Source of the DNA: Erinaceus europaeus
Lineage: Eukaryota > Chordata > Mammalia > Eulipotyphla > Erinaceidae
NCBI RefSeq assembly: GCF_950295315.1
Contig: NW_026647267.1
Coordinates: forward strand, 62,001-126,000
Length of the DNA: 64,000 nt
Direction of reading: 5' to 3'
A program made the translations under genes and the position numbers. Below are positions 46,906 to 58,349 of this stretch, in pieces (the stretch's first letter is position 1; each line of letters opens with the position of its first letter). The notes below the pieces were generated by a model. It had not been told where the DNA came from and searched no databases. It saw nothing but the letters and a program-made list of their open reading frames with translations.

Positions 46906-47693
46906 TGTACATTTTAAATATAAAGTGATAAAGAAAGCATTTTTTTTTAAGATTTAAAGTTAATTCTATAAAGGTTTAAATTGAATATACCCTTTTAAAA
47001 CTTAAAAACAATTGTAGCTGTTTCCCTTGTAAGACTTGCACTGAACTTCTATATTTAAGTCTTTGAAACCTTCCATGTTATTCTATGAGCATCTGTGACA
47101 AGTGGAACTGTGATTTTCAAAGGAGAAAACGTGCTCCAATAAGATTCATTTTAGCACATCAACATTTTTCTATTCCCTTTTCTAATGTTCTTTTTTTACA
47201 CTGACAGATCACTTAAAAAAACACAAACCACACATTTATTTAACTGTCATGAAGAATTAAATGTAAAAAAGGGAGATGCTGAGGCTATCAGTTTTCATTA
47301 AAAACAGCTGCATGATTTTAAAATACAAAGCAGATCACAATCAGTACAAATCCTGGGGGTTGACTTAGAGACTAAAGTCAGCTTGTTTGCTCCTTGAAGC
47401 TAAACTCTTGGAGAAATGTCATATCTCTTACATTTGATGTTTCAGTAGCCTTGGGGACCATCATTTTACTAGTTTTTACCTTTTTATTAATCATAAATTT
47501 GAAACAGAGGTTTAATTAACTTCACTAAGTTTGTTAGTACCAAAATAGGTTTAGTTCCAGACTTCTACTTTGAAGACATGTATCCTAACCATTAGCTCTA
47601 GATCTATAATTACAAGGCCTGTCCTGGTCCAAATTATAGACTGTAGCAGTAATGTGTTCTATCTCTGTCCTGTAGGCTTATTCAGGATGACTG
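46906..47693. other. Unique non-coding stretch
   Basis: No repeat or exon recognised. Confidence 0.5.
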
Positions 47694-47855
47694 AAGGAGG
47701 CCAGGTGGTGGCACGCATGTTAGCACATGCAAGGACCTGGGTTCAAGCCCCCTGTCCCCAACTACAAGGGGGATGTTTTATGAGCAGTGAAACAGTGCTC
47801 TCTCCCTTTGTCCCCTTTCCTCCTCTATTTATCTATACAATAAGTAAAAATAAAT
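47694..47855 (+). mobile_element. SINE-B
   Basis: Forward SINE-B with B box GGTTCAAGCCCC; its A-rich tail became the target of the next SINE. Confidence 0.85.
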
Positions 47856-47871
47856 ACAATATTTTTAAAAT

Positions 47872-48146
47872 TTATTTCTTCCCTTTTGTTGCCCTTGTTG
47901 TTTTATTGTTGTAGTTATTATTGTTGTTGCTATTGATGATATCATTGTTGGCTAGGACAGAGAAAAGCTGAGAGAGGAGGGGAAGACGGGGAGAGAAAGA
48001 TAGACACCTGCAGACTTGCTTCACCACATGTGAAGCGACTCCCCTGCAGATGGGGAGCTGGGGGATTGAACCAGGATCCTTAAGCCGGTCCTTGCACTTT
48101 GCGCCATGTGCACTTAACCCGCTGTGCTACCGCCCGACTCCCAAAA
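47872..48146 (-). mobile_element. SINE-A in a SINE-B tail
   Basis: Reverse SINE-A with 16-bp TSD ACAATATTTTTAAAAT at 47856-47871 and 48147-48162. Confidence 0.93.
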
Positions 48147-48237
48147 ACAATATTTTTAAAATGTTAAAAAAAGGAAAGACAAATGTGAAGTGCTAGGGAC
48201 TTCATATGCTGCTACTGAGTCACTGAAAGTTTGAAAT

Positions 48238-48525
48238 GGGAGTTGGGCTGTAGCACAGTGGGTTAAGAAGCACATGTGGCACAAATTGTACCAACCAGAG
48301 CAAAGATTCCAGTTAGAGCCCTGGCTCCCCACCTGCAGGGCAGTCCCTTCACAGGCGGTGAAGCAGGTCTGCAGGTGTCTGCCTTTCTCTCCGCTTCTCT
48401 GTCTTCCCCTCCTTTCTCCATTTCTCTTCTGTTCTATCCAACAATGACGACAACAATAATAACTACAACAATAAAACAACAAGGGCAACACAAGGGAATA
48501 AATAAATAAAAGAAATATAAAAAAA
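48238..48525 (+). mobile_element. SINE-A
   Basis: Forward SINE-A, A box TAGCACAGTGGG. TSD GAAAGTTTGAAAT at 48225-48237 and 48526-48538. Confidence 0.93.
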
Positions 48526-48756
48526 GAAAGTTTGAAATAGGAATTTTTATGTGGTGGAAGTCAACAAGCCCTACAAACGAGGGATTTATTTGTTCCCCCC
48601 AGAGACTTGGTTTACTTGTACATCCTTGATCATATCTAAATAATATAGAAGCAAAACAAATAGTAACATCAACCGAATAGCATTGTAATATACTTGTGTA
48701 AATTCAGTGCTTATCTAGACTTGAGATCAATATTTTCCTTTTATCACGTATTATTT

Positions 48757-48960
48757 ATTTTTACCACCAGGGTTTTTCTGGGGCTCTGTGTGCCTGCAGA
48801 GTTCTACTGTGGCTGTGTGATTAGTCACATAATGAGGTTCACACTTTCAGCAAGTGTGAGGAATTGATCTGGAATCTCTCCCGTCTTTTACTGTCTCTTA
48901 CTCTCTCAGTGAGAGAGACAAAGGGAGAAAGGGAATAGTAAAGTTGAGACTCCATTGCCT
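48757..48960 (-). mobile_element. Degenerate SINE with module-like end
   Basis: ACCACCAGGGTTTTTCTGGG and GGCTCTGTGTGCCTGCAGAG resemble the module; the rest is decayed. Confidence 0.45.
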
Positions 48961-49368
48961 TCCTGTAGTACTACTGTATAGAAATGGGCATTTTTTCCCT
49001 GACTAGTACTCTTTTTATTGCTTGATTAAATAGCAGTCATCAAGCAAAATGATTCTGCCTTTCTGAAGCCTATAGTCTAGTGAAGTCAGGAATTTAAACA
49101 AATTAATTATAATTGTGGTACTTTGAAAAAAACTGTTTATAGTGCTGAGTGTCTGATAGCTAGATGCTATCTCTTCAGGGAGTTCTGTTAAGACTCCCTG
49201 AAGATGTGATTAAGCAGAATTTGAAATAAGAGAGAAATAATTTAAGTGAGGAGGTTTGAATAGCATTTCTTTATGTATGCCTTATCTGTACTTAAAGTGC
49301 GGATTCAGTTCCCCTCAACTATTAACATCCTGAATTTACCCTTTATAATAGTAGCAATTTAAAATATT

Positions 49369-49508
49369 TTATTTACTTATTAATGAGAAAGATAGGTGGA
49401 GAGAGAAAGAACCAGGCGTCACTCTGGCACATGTGCTGCCGGGGATCGAACTCAGGACCTCATGCTTAAGAGTCCAAAGCTTTATCACTGCGCCACCTCC
49501 CGGACCAT
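49369..49508 (-). mobile_element. SINE-C
   Basis: Reverse SINE-C with perfect 15-bp TSD GCAATTTAAAATATT at 49354-49368 and 49509-49523; B box GGGATCGAACTC in reverse. Confidence 0.94.
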
Positions 49509-49867
49509 GCAATTTAAAATATTGTATTGATTCTCAAACTGTTTCCCACATTATCTGTTGGTCCCAGAACTGCAACCAAAACTGCTTTGTTGAGCATGGC
49601 AGAATCAGTACTGGGTATATAATACTAACCCAGTTAGTTATAGTAAACTTGGCCCTCCATGCCTTTCTCTAGTATAAATAAGTATGGGCTGCCTACTTCT
49701 GAGTCTTTGATTGGTAAGATACAGTAGTGTAATGGATAAAAAAACAAACATAAGAATCAGAAAAAGATAAAGTTGTATCCATCTTCTAGTTTAGAGCCAC
49801 AGAACCCAAGGAGGATTCAGTATCTGCAAGTAAATAGATTATAAATTAGGTGTAGAAGTTTTGTCTA

Positions 49868-50094
49868 GGGAGTCGGGCAGTAGCACAGCAGGTTAAGCAC
49901 AGGTGGTGCAAAGCACAAGGTTCAAGCCCCCGGTTCAAGCCCCCGTCTCCCCACCTGCAGGGGAATTGCTTCACAGGCAGTGAAGCAGGTCTGCAGGTGT
50001 CTGTCTTTCTCTCCCTCTCTCTGTCTTCCCCTCTTCTCTCCATTTATCTCTGTCCTAACAACGACGACATCAATAAAAACAACAATAAAAAAAT
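49868..50094 (+). mobile_element. SINE-A with duplicated B box
   Basis: GGTTCAAGCCCCC occurs twice in tandem (from ~49919), replacing part of the head-B-box spacer. TSD AGTTTTGTCTA at 49857 and 50095. Confidence 0.92.
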
Positions 50095-50105
50095 AGTTTT
50101 GTCTA

Positions 50106-50789
50106 AAAGAAGAGAGAAGGGAAGGGCCTTGGGTTTGGCAGTAAGGAAGTTTTCCAAATATTCCTTTAAAATAAGTGTGTGAAACAGATGAAAAGCAGTT
50201 TCTGAAAAGTTGTTTTCTCATGAAAATCACAAGTAATGTGTAAATAAGCCCTTTGCAAATGAGATTACCCAAATGTGTTTGTCAGGTGTTGTCAAATGTG
50301 CTTATAATGAAAGAAGGAAGGAAAGGGTAGAAGGATCTTAGAAAACCAAATATAGGGGGAAAAGATTTTGTGAAATAAATAGGACAGGACTGTTAGATGG
50401 TTGTTTCTGAGTAATAGGGCCACAAATATTCCCCACCCCATTTGTCCTCTTTTTTCAAGCGTGTACTGTTTTGTGTCTCTCGAGTGTTTTAACTTGATGA
50501 GCTTATATTTTATAAAGCCTGACACTTGACCATGAGTTTGGGCATAATGTAGAATTCTGCCCACCTGTGGTGGAACAAGAAGATAAATTACTGGAACTTG
50601 AGATGTACGACCCCTACCTGGGGGGAATGTGAAAATAGATCCTTGTGACAGCAATCCTGTAAGTCATCATTCAGTAAAGTAATACTGAGACTGAAAAAAA
50701 ATTGTTTATAATTCTGTTAACAAAGAGAATTCCTAACTGTAATTTGGGTTTTTCTCACTCATGTATTCGCTGGTAATTTTTAAATATTC
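50106..50789. other. Unique non-coding stretch
   Basis: No repeat or exon recognised. Confidence 0.5.
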
Positions 50790-51067
50790 CACCAGGCATA
50801 TCTCAGGGGCTTAGTGCCAGCACTGCAAATCCACTGCTCCTAGGGCCAGTTTTTCTCTTTTATTTCCATATTTTGTATGCAAGACGAGTTGAGAGGGGAG
50901 AGTAGCATAGAGAGGGAGAACGAGAGACACCTGCAGACCTGCTTCACTGCTCTTGAAGATTCCCCCCTGTAGGCAGGGATGGGGGTTGGGGGAGTGTGCA
51001 AGTCAAACCCCAGCCCTTGCTCATGGTGATATGTGTGCTTAACCAGATGTGCCCCCACCCAGGCCCT
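50790..51067 (-). mobile_element. SINE-B-long
   Basis: Reverse copy with module-like left end (CAGGGGCTTAGTGCCAGCAC), standard core and a G-rich insertion near the B box. Confidence 0.78.
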
Positions 51068-51109
51068 CCATTTTTATATATTAACCATATATGCCAAATT
51101 AGTCTTTCT

Positions 51110-51538
51110 TTTTTTAAAATTTTTTTTATTTAAGAAAGGATTAATCAACAAAACCATAGGGTAGGAGGGGTACAACTCCACACAATTCCCACCACCCAAT
51201 CTCCATATCCCATCCCCTCCCCTGATAGCTTTCCCATTCTCTATCCCTCTGGGAGCATGGACCCAGGGTCATTGTGAGTTGCAGAAGATGGAAGGTCTGG
51301 CTTCTGTAATTGCTTCCCCACTGAACATGAACGTTGACTGGTCAGTCCATACTCCCAGTCTGCCTCTCTCTCTCCCTAGTAGGGTGGGTCTCTGGGGAAG
51401 CGGAGCTCCAGGACACATTGGTGGGGTCTTCAGTCCAGGGAAGCCTGGCCGGCATCCTGATGGCATCTGGAACCTGGTGGCTGAAAAGACAGTTAACATA
51501 CGAAGCCAAACAAATTGTTGAGCAATCATGGACCCTAA
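51110..51538 (-). mobile_element. LINE-1 3' end insertion with TSD
   Basis: A 429-bp reverse copy starting with a T/A-rich tail and containing GTACAACTCCACACAATTCC and GCAGAAGATGGAAGGTCTGG. It has a perfect 15-bp TSD, CAAATTAGTCTTTCT, at 51095-51109 and 51539-51553. It lies 203 bases upstream of the EPS8 start-codon exon. Confidence 0.88.
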
Positions 51539-51554
51539 CAAATTAGTCTTTCTA

Positions 51555-51660
51555 TGCTCCTCTGTACTTCAGTTGCCTAAGCTCTTTGAGGGTGGAGCCC
51601 TTTACCTTTCTATTTCCAGCCTCATTCCTGGCAATGACAGGTGTTTGTTGAATGAATAAC
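51555..51660 (+). mobile_element. MIR/L2-type 3' end
   Basis: AAGCTCTTTGAGGGTGGAGC, CCTGGCAATGACAGGTG and TTTGTTGAATGAATAA follow the common MIR/L2 end pattern. It lies just before the EPS8 acceptor tract. Confidence 0.6.
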
Positions 51661-51762
51661 ACACCACTTGAAACTGAGGTGTGAGCTATCTTGATCCTTT
51701 TATTGCCTTCAATCAATGTACCTTTTTTTTTTTTTTCCCAGAACACAGGAGTGTAAGTCACA

Positions 51763-51821
51763 ATGAATGGTCACGTTTCTAATCATCCCAGTGGTTTTGG
51801 AATTTATCCCTCTCAAATGAA
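51763..51821 (+). CDS. EPS8: EPS8 first coding exon (residues 1-19)
   Basis: EPS8 is an actin-capping, bundling and signalling adaptor (PTB, SH3 and SAM/pointed-like C-terminal regions) that works with ABI1 and SOS1 in Rac activation and at the tips of filopodia, microvilli and stereocilia. The exon begins at 51742 after a long T tract (51723-51736) and CCCAG, carries 21 nt of 5' UTR, and has an ATG at 51763 with A at -3. It encodes MNGHVSNHPSGFGIYPSQM and ends in phase 2 (AA) at a consensus GTAAGT donor. From memory this matches the human EPS8 N-terminus except for a few conservative changes near residues 5, 11 and 14. It splices to 55722, completing Asn20. A second GTAAGT lies in the 5' UTR part at 51753. 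Confidence 0.93.
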
Positions 51822-53059
51822 GTAAGTTGGAAGGTTTATATTTATATCCCTCCTTGGATTTAATATTTTAATTATATTTGTATTGTAATTGAAAATTTGT
51901 TTCATATGAATGTCATTCATTTATATTTTCTTTGTAATACTAAAATATGGTATCACTAGAAAGTTACTGTATCTGATAAGAAAAAAGGTGATGGGATGAT
52001 AAGCCAGTGGATTGATCTAATAAAAAACACTGTTCTGGCATTACATATATTATTGTTTTCCATTACTGAATATGGACTTACCTCAGAACGTTCAGTTTCT
52101 CTGGATAAATGTATTAAAGACACCTGATCATTGTGTAGGTGGGAGAAATCAGACAAACCAAGAGGTAATTCCTTTTGCTCCAAGTCTAAGTTGAAGTCAG
52201 CACCCTGATGAAGCCACTGCCTAGTATAAAGTAAATTATTTTTGTTCTCCTGTACTGGCTCTTAGGGCATATAGACCTCCATTATTTTTCAGAATCAGGT
52301 TATTCATGTTGTAAAGAGTCGGGCTTCACTTTTTTGCTTCACTAACACCATTCCTCTTTTCATAAAAAACATTATTTTTTCTTCATCTCTGATCTGAATT
52401 CTTGTAGTACTTTTTGCCATCAGTTCCTGAATTATTTTCTTAAAATTGTGTGTGTCTTATTATTTGTGTATAAAAATACTTATAGTATCTAGAAAATACA
52501 AACTTAGTTCTTAAGACTTCTCTTTGCCATCTTTCTCTAGCTGTGTATCTGTTGCAGGTGCATCCTATCTGGTGATCTTTCCCTCCCATGTTAGTCTTAA
52601 AAATGAGTGCTGGCTGAGTCTCTCTCTCTTTAACTATTTACCTGTATGCAGAGCTTCTTTCCATCGTTTAGGGTCTTCCTGATGAATCTTCTGATCTCTG
52701 TTAGTTCTACTGGTTTAACCCAGATACAGTATTGTCTTGTAACTCTTGCTACATAATTTTTTCATCACTTGATTGTTCCTATGTCTTTCTGATTTTAGAT
52801 ATTACAAATGTTAATGAATAAGTTTTAAAAACTAATTTAAATAATATGTTCATATCTGTTAACAGGAGGCTAGATGTATTGTAAAGCTTGATCACATTTA
52901 ATGTTTAAGTGTTATTTTGCTTTTAATTATTTGTAAAAATGGGATTTTTCATTTTTGCCTGAATTATTGACTATTTACTATTAGTTATGGCTCAGAACTT
53001 TATTTCATTTTTCATTTTGCTTAATGTCTTCTAAGTTTCAGTCTAGGTGAATTTTTAAG

Positions 53060-53098
53060 TCTTCAGAGAGATAGAGAGGGAGAGAGAGAGAGAGAGAG

Positions 53099-53138
<40 letters not shown>

Positions 53139-53290
53139 CGCGTGCGCGCGTGAGCATGAGGCAGAGAGAGTGTGTGAGTGTAACCAAGAGTTCTGCTCTT
53201 GCATATTTGGCACCCAGGGATAGAGCCTGGAGAGCCTGGAGTCTCACACCTTGACATCCTACTTGCCAATTGCTGAGCCACTTTTTCTTT
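53060..53290 (-). mobile_element. Degenerate SINE with (GA)n(TG)n
   Basis: A GA run and a TG/CG run (about 53080-53150) lie within a tRNA-SINE-like reverse copy ending GCCAATTGCTGAGCCAC. Confidence 0.6.
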
Positions 53291-53344
53291 TTTTTTTTTT
53301 TCACAGATGTTCTTTTATTTATTTGTTTTTGCTGTGTCAACTTT

Positions 53345-54300
53345 TTAAATTTTTTTATTTATAAAAAGGAAACATTGACTAAAACATAGGATAAGAGGGG
53401 TACAACTCCATGTAATTCCCATCACTAGAACTCTGTATCCTATCCCCTCCCTGCTGGGAGTATGGACCCAAGGTCATTGTGGGATGCAGAAGGTGGAAGG
53501 TCTGGCTTCTATAACTGCTTCCCTGCTGAACATGGGCGTTGACAGGTAGGTCCATACTCCCAGCCTGTCTCTCTCTCTTTCCCTAGTGGGGAAGGGTTCT
53601 GGGGAAGCGGAGCTCCAGGACATATTGGTGGGGTTGTCTGTCCAGAGAAGTCTGGTCGGCATCATGCTAGCATCTGAAACCTGGTGATTAAAAATAGAGT
53701 TAACATACAAAGTCAAACAAATTGTTGACCAATCTTGAACCTAAAGGCTGGAATAGTGCAGATGAAGAGTTGGGGGTCCTCCATTTTGTAGAGAGGTAGT
53801 AGGCATATTTTAGTTATATTCCAAAGGGCTTGTGGATATACTAGTTTTTTTGTTTGTTTGTTTTGGTTTGGTTTTTGCCTGAGCCTGAAATCTGATATGC
53901 AGGTGGATCGAAGTTACTGTCTGGGAAGATTATGTCATGGCTGGAAAAAGGACCAGAAAGCTGGACCAGGGAAGAGAGTAGCTTCCTAATATGGGAAAGG
54001 AGTATAAATATTGTTGACTGTAAACTCCATCGATTTGATGTGATCTGGGGCCCATATTCAGCTTAGAAGCCTATGTGACCTCTACATCCCTGCAGATCTG
54101 AGCTCACATTCTGTGGTCATGAGTAGGAACATTCAAAGCTACCCCAATATCGACCCATCTTCCTCAGGTGTAGCATAGAGTATGTCGTCCATTCTCCCTT
54201 CAGAGGATGGAACATTCTCTACTGTTGTTGATCCAAGTTGAGGGCAGGGTCCTATGGGGGGGGGGTCCACAAAGGGGTCTATTGTGTTGATCCTGCTAGG
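53345..54300 (-). mobile_element. LINE-1 3' UTR, long copy
   Basis: Reverse copy with the same end as at 51.1 kb (GTACAACTCCATGTAATTCC, GCAGAAGGTGGAAGGTCTGG). It continues into 3' UTR matching 27.6 kb (TTAGTTATATTCCAAAGGGC). Confidence 0.75.
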
Positions 54301-55450
54301 AATGAACAGTAACAATAGAGAGAGGGATTTATTCGAGGCCTAGGCCCATCATGTCTGTTTGGGAATCTCAGGACTCCCCGATTAGGGCTCCAGCTGATGG
54401 GGTGGCTTGATAGTGACTAAAGAGTCATCATTAAAGTATGCCAGTCTCTTGCCCTTATTCAGCTTTTGCAGTCCTTGTTTTGCTAAGGTTAGCTTTGGAG
54501 TGAGTGAGAGAACTTTAATAGGAAGTTGGTGAGGAGGGTATCAAAGTCTAAGTAGACACTATTTCATTATGAACTTTAAACTGACTCACTACAGACTATT
54601 GTGTATTTTTGCATTCAGGTATATATTTTGCCCTAATTTATGGATATATGTGAACATATGTCTATCTCACGGGACCTGGTCTATATCTAGGTTTTGGGAC
54701 TTTGTTAGGAAGTGAACCTCCTAGAATGGAATTTGAGAATACTATGAAAGGAAAGGTCTCACCCGAGTAATGAGGGTGAAGGGTTGACATTCCATGCTTG
54801 ACGTCTCTGGACACAGTCTTAAATGAAGCATGCTGAGTTGGTACTCGTTTCATTGATTAGATTGGAATAGGTGGGTGCAATATCATTTGTTATGAATTGA
54901 GAGGTGCATGCAGGAAAGTGAGCCCCACCCTAGAGGTTCCAGGACCGGGAAATACAGGCTCTATAGAGAAAGTGGGAGGTTCCTGCTGTCTTAGGGTTTA
55001 AGAAGACAATAGATAGTTATTGCTATAACCACATTATTTGGCAATTGGGTTTACTTTGAAAAATCTATTTGTTAGGATTTGCTCTATCATACACAACATC
55101 ACCATAATTTATGTCCTTTGACATTATTTCCTTTGCATATAGCTGTGCCACTGGTTGCTTATGTTCTCCCTGGTCTAAGCTTTTAAGAGAGTCAACATAT
55201 CAAAGACCCATCCTATGTATTAAAAAGACTCAGTCTGTGCTTTAAAAAGTTTGAAACATTCAATCAATTTTTCCCTCTCATATTCATTAAATAGTGATTT
55301 ATATGACTACAAGTTAATAGGAATGTACATAAACACCATTCCCTCCACCAAAAGACTGTGTACCATCCCACCCACCCCCAAATCTGAACATCCACCCTCA
55401 CCCTCAACCCATGGTTTTTACTTTGATGCCCTACTCCATGAGCCACTTTA
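54301..55450 (-). mobile_element. Probable continuation of the LINE-1 3' UTR
   Basis: No break from the preceding LINE-1 is obvious. Near the right end, CATGGTTTTTACTTTGATGC resembles the LINE-1 block at 11.3 kb. Boundaries are uncertain. Confidence 0.4.
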
Positions 55451-55721
55451 TTAGCCACGTGGTGGTCAATGTTCATGAATGCAGGCAATGATTTAAACAA
55501 AACTTTGTCCTCATAAGGATAGGTAGTATGGTTTATAGTCTGTGTTTTTAGCTACTTACCAAAAGATTATGACTCATTTTGACAAATGCAGTTAGTGTAA
55601 AATAGATCATTTTGTAACTAAGTGATTGTGGTGTGTTGCTTTTTTATTTTAATTTGTAGTTTTGAAATTTTATTGCTTACTTTGTACTTTAACCCAAGAC
55701 TGTGACCAATTTTTATTACAG

Positions 55722-55798
55722 TGGCTACGGATCATCACCCACCTTTTCCCAGATGGACCGAGAACAGGGTTCAAAAACAAGTGCAAAGGCCCTTTATG
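55722..55798 (+). CDS. EPS8: EPS8 second coding exon (residues 20-45)
   Basis: This 77-nt exon starts after TTTTTATTACAG and ends at a GTATGT donor. The first base completes Asn20; 25 codons follow, reading GYGSSPTFSQMDREQGSKTS then AKALY, and a final G leaves phase 1. This is the low-complexity Ser-rich N-terminal segment of EPS8, which precedes the PTB domain and has no catalytic motif. Compared with human (from memory) the differences are in the QMDREQ stretch. Joining to 63397 restores a Glu codon (G+AA) and the conserved ALYEQRKNYARD string, which confirms the exon borders. The surrounding open frame that reads through the splice sites is not the real product. Confidence 0.93.
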
Positions 55799-56399
55799 GT
55801 ATGTTCATGTTTTTGATGGAGTACTAACATGTTTCAAACCACTTTTTGCAAATTACAGTTTCAAAGTTATAGTTTAAATTTATAGCTTGCTTAGATATTT
55901 GAAAAATAAATATTTAAAAAAATTACCAGTGTTGATAGCCTTTGCTTGCTGTCCTGTTATTTTAAAACTAAAGATGAATTATACTGCATAGTTTTCTAAG
56001 AAGGTTTTTGCTTGGAACTAATGCTATAAGTGGATTTTTTCCATTAAATTACTTATGTTTGTTGATATTCATGACTGATCCAGTTGGTTTGTGTGCTGAC
56101 AGTTGACAGAACTTCATTTTCAAAGTTCTCAAACTTTTGGGTAGTGTTGCTTTTGGAGTAGCATTTGAATAACTTCCTTCTGCACTGCAAAACAAGTGCT
56201 CTGCCCTCCATTTTTCTGTCACTTCCACAATTATCTGTGTGTTGACCCATGTATGGATAATATTTTGTAAGCTTCAGTTATATTGAAGCCATTGCTAAGA
56301 AGAAGTTGGGAACTCCTGAAATCAGGTACATATGTGTAGGAAGGCATTTGTTTTTACATGGTTTGCACTTTTATTACTATAGAACAATAAAGAATCAGA

Positions 56400-56590
56400 A
56401 TAAGATTGTCTAAAGCAAGCACTCTTGAAACAGACTTCCTGGGTTTCAGTTCAGTCTTGCTGCTTGCTGGCTGAGTCATGTTGGCTAAATTACTTTGCCT
56501 GTCTATTTCATTATTGCTTATCTATATGATGGGCTGATATGAGAAATGAATAAGGTGCATTTGATGGCTAGGAGCAGTGTCAGGCAAGGA
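56400..56590 (+). mobile_element. MIR
   Basis: MIR order: CAGACTTCCTGGGTTTCAGT, CTTGCTGGCTGAGTCATGTT, GGCTAAATTACTTTGCCTGT. Confidence 0.7.
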
Positions 56591-56944
56591 GAAAACACTA
56601 TATATTTAAATATACTGATGAAAAAAAGTGGACCAAGAATAAATAAGTATATCATTAAATTACAGACTTTTAGTAAAGAGAACGAGTAACTACCCTTGCC
56701 AGTGTCACAGATCATAAAGTCCATTTTCTAAGAGTTAAGGACTTCCTTGCTAGGTAGAGAAATATTATTGTTTTGAACAGACATTTGCCATCAACAAATT
56801 CTAGTTGAACTTTAAACTAGATTTAGTTAATAGGTGGAGTACTTAGTGTCTCCAAATGCAAATGGTACAGACCTAGAGGCTAGACTATTAACATTTCTGT
56901 GTTGGTAAAGATGAGATTTGTACTGTAATCTTTGTCACCATTTG

Positions 56945-57105
56945 CCCCCCCAACACACACACTGGCAGATAGAGAGAGACAAAAAGATAGAGTGTGAAAG
57001 AGATCACAACACCAAAGCTTCCTTCAATGTGGTGTGGGGCTGGGATTGAACCTAGGTCATGCACAGCACAATATCCACGTGAACTATTATTGCCTCAGTC
57101 CTTGT
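56945..57105 (-). mobile_element. SINE-E-like, degenerate
   Basis: Reverse copy: ACACACTGGCAGATAGAGAG, GGGGCTGGGATTGAACCTAG; similar in layout to 46751. Confidence 0.5.
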
Positions 57106-57294
57106 GCTTTTTCTTTCACATTTCTTCTTTCAGCCATGATCAAGCTAGTCACATAAATCATCTAAGAATAAATATGCCTCCATGACTGGTGCATGAACTT
57201 CTTCTGGATGTGAGGGTATTTATTGCACTACAACGTCAGTGCAATACCGGTTTAACATACTAATTGCATGCTAGGTACTGTAATTATCTTTGTA

Positions 57295-57543
57295 TTTATT
57301 TATTTGCCACCTGAGTTATCCCTGGGGCTTTGTGCTTGAGCAGTGAATCTATTGTTCCTCTCCTTGGAACCATCCCCCCTCCCCCATTTCGATTTTCATT
57401 ATATTGGACAGAAATTGAGAGGGGAGAGGAGGCAGAAAGACACCTGCAGTGCTGCTTCACCTGCAAGGGAGACTGGGGTTTGAAACTGGGTTGTTGTGCA
57501 TAGTCACGTGTGTGCTCAACCAGGTGCTCCACCGCCAGGTCCT
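57295..57543 (-). mobile_element. SINE-B-long
   Basis: Left module remnant (CCCTGGGGCTTTGTGCTTGA), shortened middle, right head (GGTGCTCCACCGCCAGGTCC). Confidence 0.78.
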
Positions 57544-57883
57544 ATTCAATACCCTCTTTCTTGGGAACACTTTGTCAGATCTGATATCTTGCTTGTATGT
57601 GTCTAGAGAAGAGCAAATGGGGTTCTGGAGATCAGGTGCCCTGAGACTGAATAATGACACTTCTAGCAAAGGGCTGCCATTTTGAGCAAATGATTTAAAC
57701 TATTGGCCCTTGCCCCTTTAGCTAAAAGATAGAATGGGTGGTAATGGGGGTAATAAGAAAATGCAAGTCTTCTGCTTATTGTGGAATTGGGGAGAGGGAT
57801 TCTTTTTGTCCTGGGTATTCATATTAATCTAAGTCCTCAAATATATTGATGTTATATTCAGTTATGATAGCTAGCTGGGGTTG

Positions 57884-58275
57884 GGGAGGGGGGACTGGGT
57901 TGTGGTTCACATGGTAGAATCCACATGTTCAAGTCCATGGTCCGCATCTTCAGGGGAGTCGCTTCACAGGTGGTGAAGCAGGTCTGCAGGTGTCTATCTT
58001 TCTCTCCCCCTCTCTGTCTTCCCTTCCTCTCTCCATTTCTCTCTGCCCTATCCAACAACGAACAACATCAACAATGGCAATAATAATAACCACAACGAGG
58101 CTACAACAAAGGGGGGAAAAATTGCCTCCAGGAGCGGTGGATTCATGGTGCAGGCACCAAGCCCAGCAATAACCCTGGAGGAAAAAACAAACAAACAAAC
58201 AAATGCCTATCAGGAGTAGTAGATTCACCATACAGCCACCAGGCCCCAGCAGTAACTCTGATGGCAATAAAATAA
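57884..58275 (+). mobile_element. Composite SINE: B-type head, A-long body, second module
   Basis: A B-type head (CTGGGTTGTGGTTCACATGG) passes at about 57950 into a SINE-A body with module. A second, more diverged module (GCCTATCAGGAGTAGTAGAT) follows. Confidence 0.75.
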
Positions 58276-58349
58276 AAATAATTGTGAAATATAATTCATC
58301 ATATCTTTTTAAGTTTATGTCTCAGATAGCACTATAAAAAACCTTTTTT

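Larger units (their letters stand above)
1..51741 (+). other. EPS8: Region upstream of the EPS8 start-codon exon (5' intron or upstream DNA)
   Basis: No coding exon could be supported here. The start-codon exon at 51742 opens with a normal splice acceptor, so at least one non-coding 5' exon must lie upstream; EPS8 is known for a very large first intron, so most or all of this stretch is probably intronic. No CpG island or GC-rich promoter is seen, so the transcription start is probably outside the window. Open frames in this interval fall in SINEs, LINE-1 ends and low-complexity DNA. Confidence 0.65.
51822..55721 (+). other. EPS8: EPS8 intron between coding exons 1 and 2
   Basis: A 3.9-kb intron with GTAAGT donor and TTACAG acceptor. 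About 1.2 kb after the donor is unique AT-rich DNA. Then come a GA/TG microsatellite with a degenerate SINE (53060-53290) and a long minus-strand LINE-1 3' end (from 53345). The last 250 bases before the acceptor are unique. Confidence 0.85.

Noticed and set aside
53101..53150. TG/CG run as possible Z-DNA regulatory element
   Set aside because: It is a simple microsatellite inside a degenerate SINE; nothing else points to regulation.
55662..55877. 71-codon open frame across the second EPS8 coding exon
   Set aside because: It reads through the splice sites in a different frame from EPS8; the true coding part is 55722-55798.
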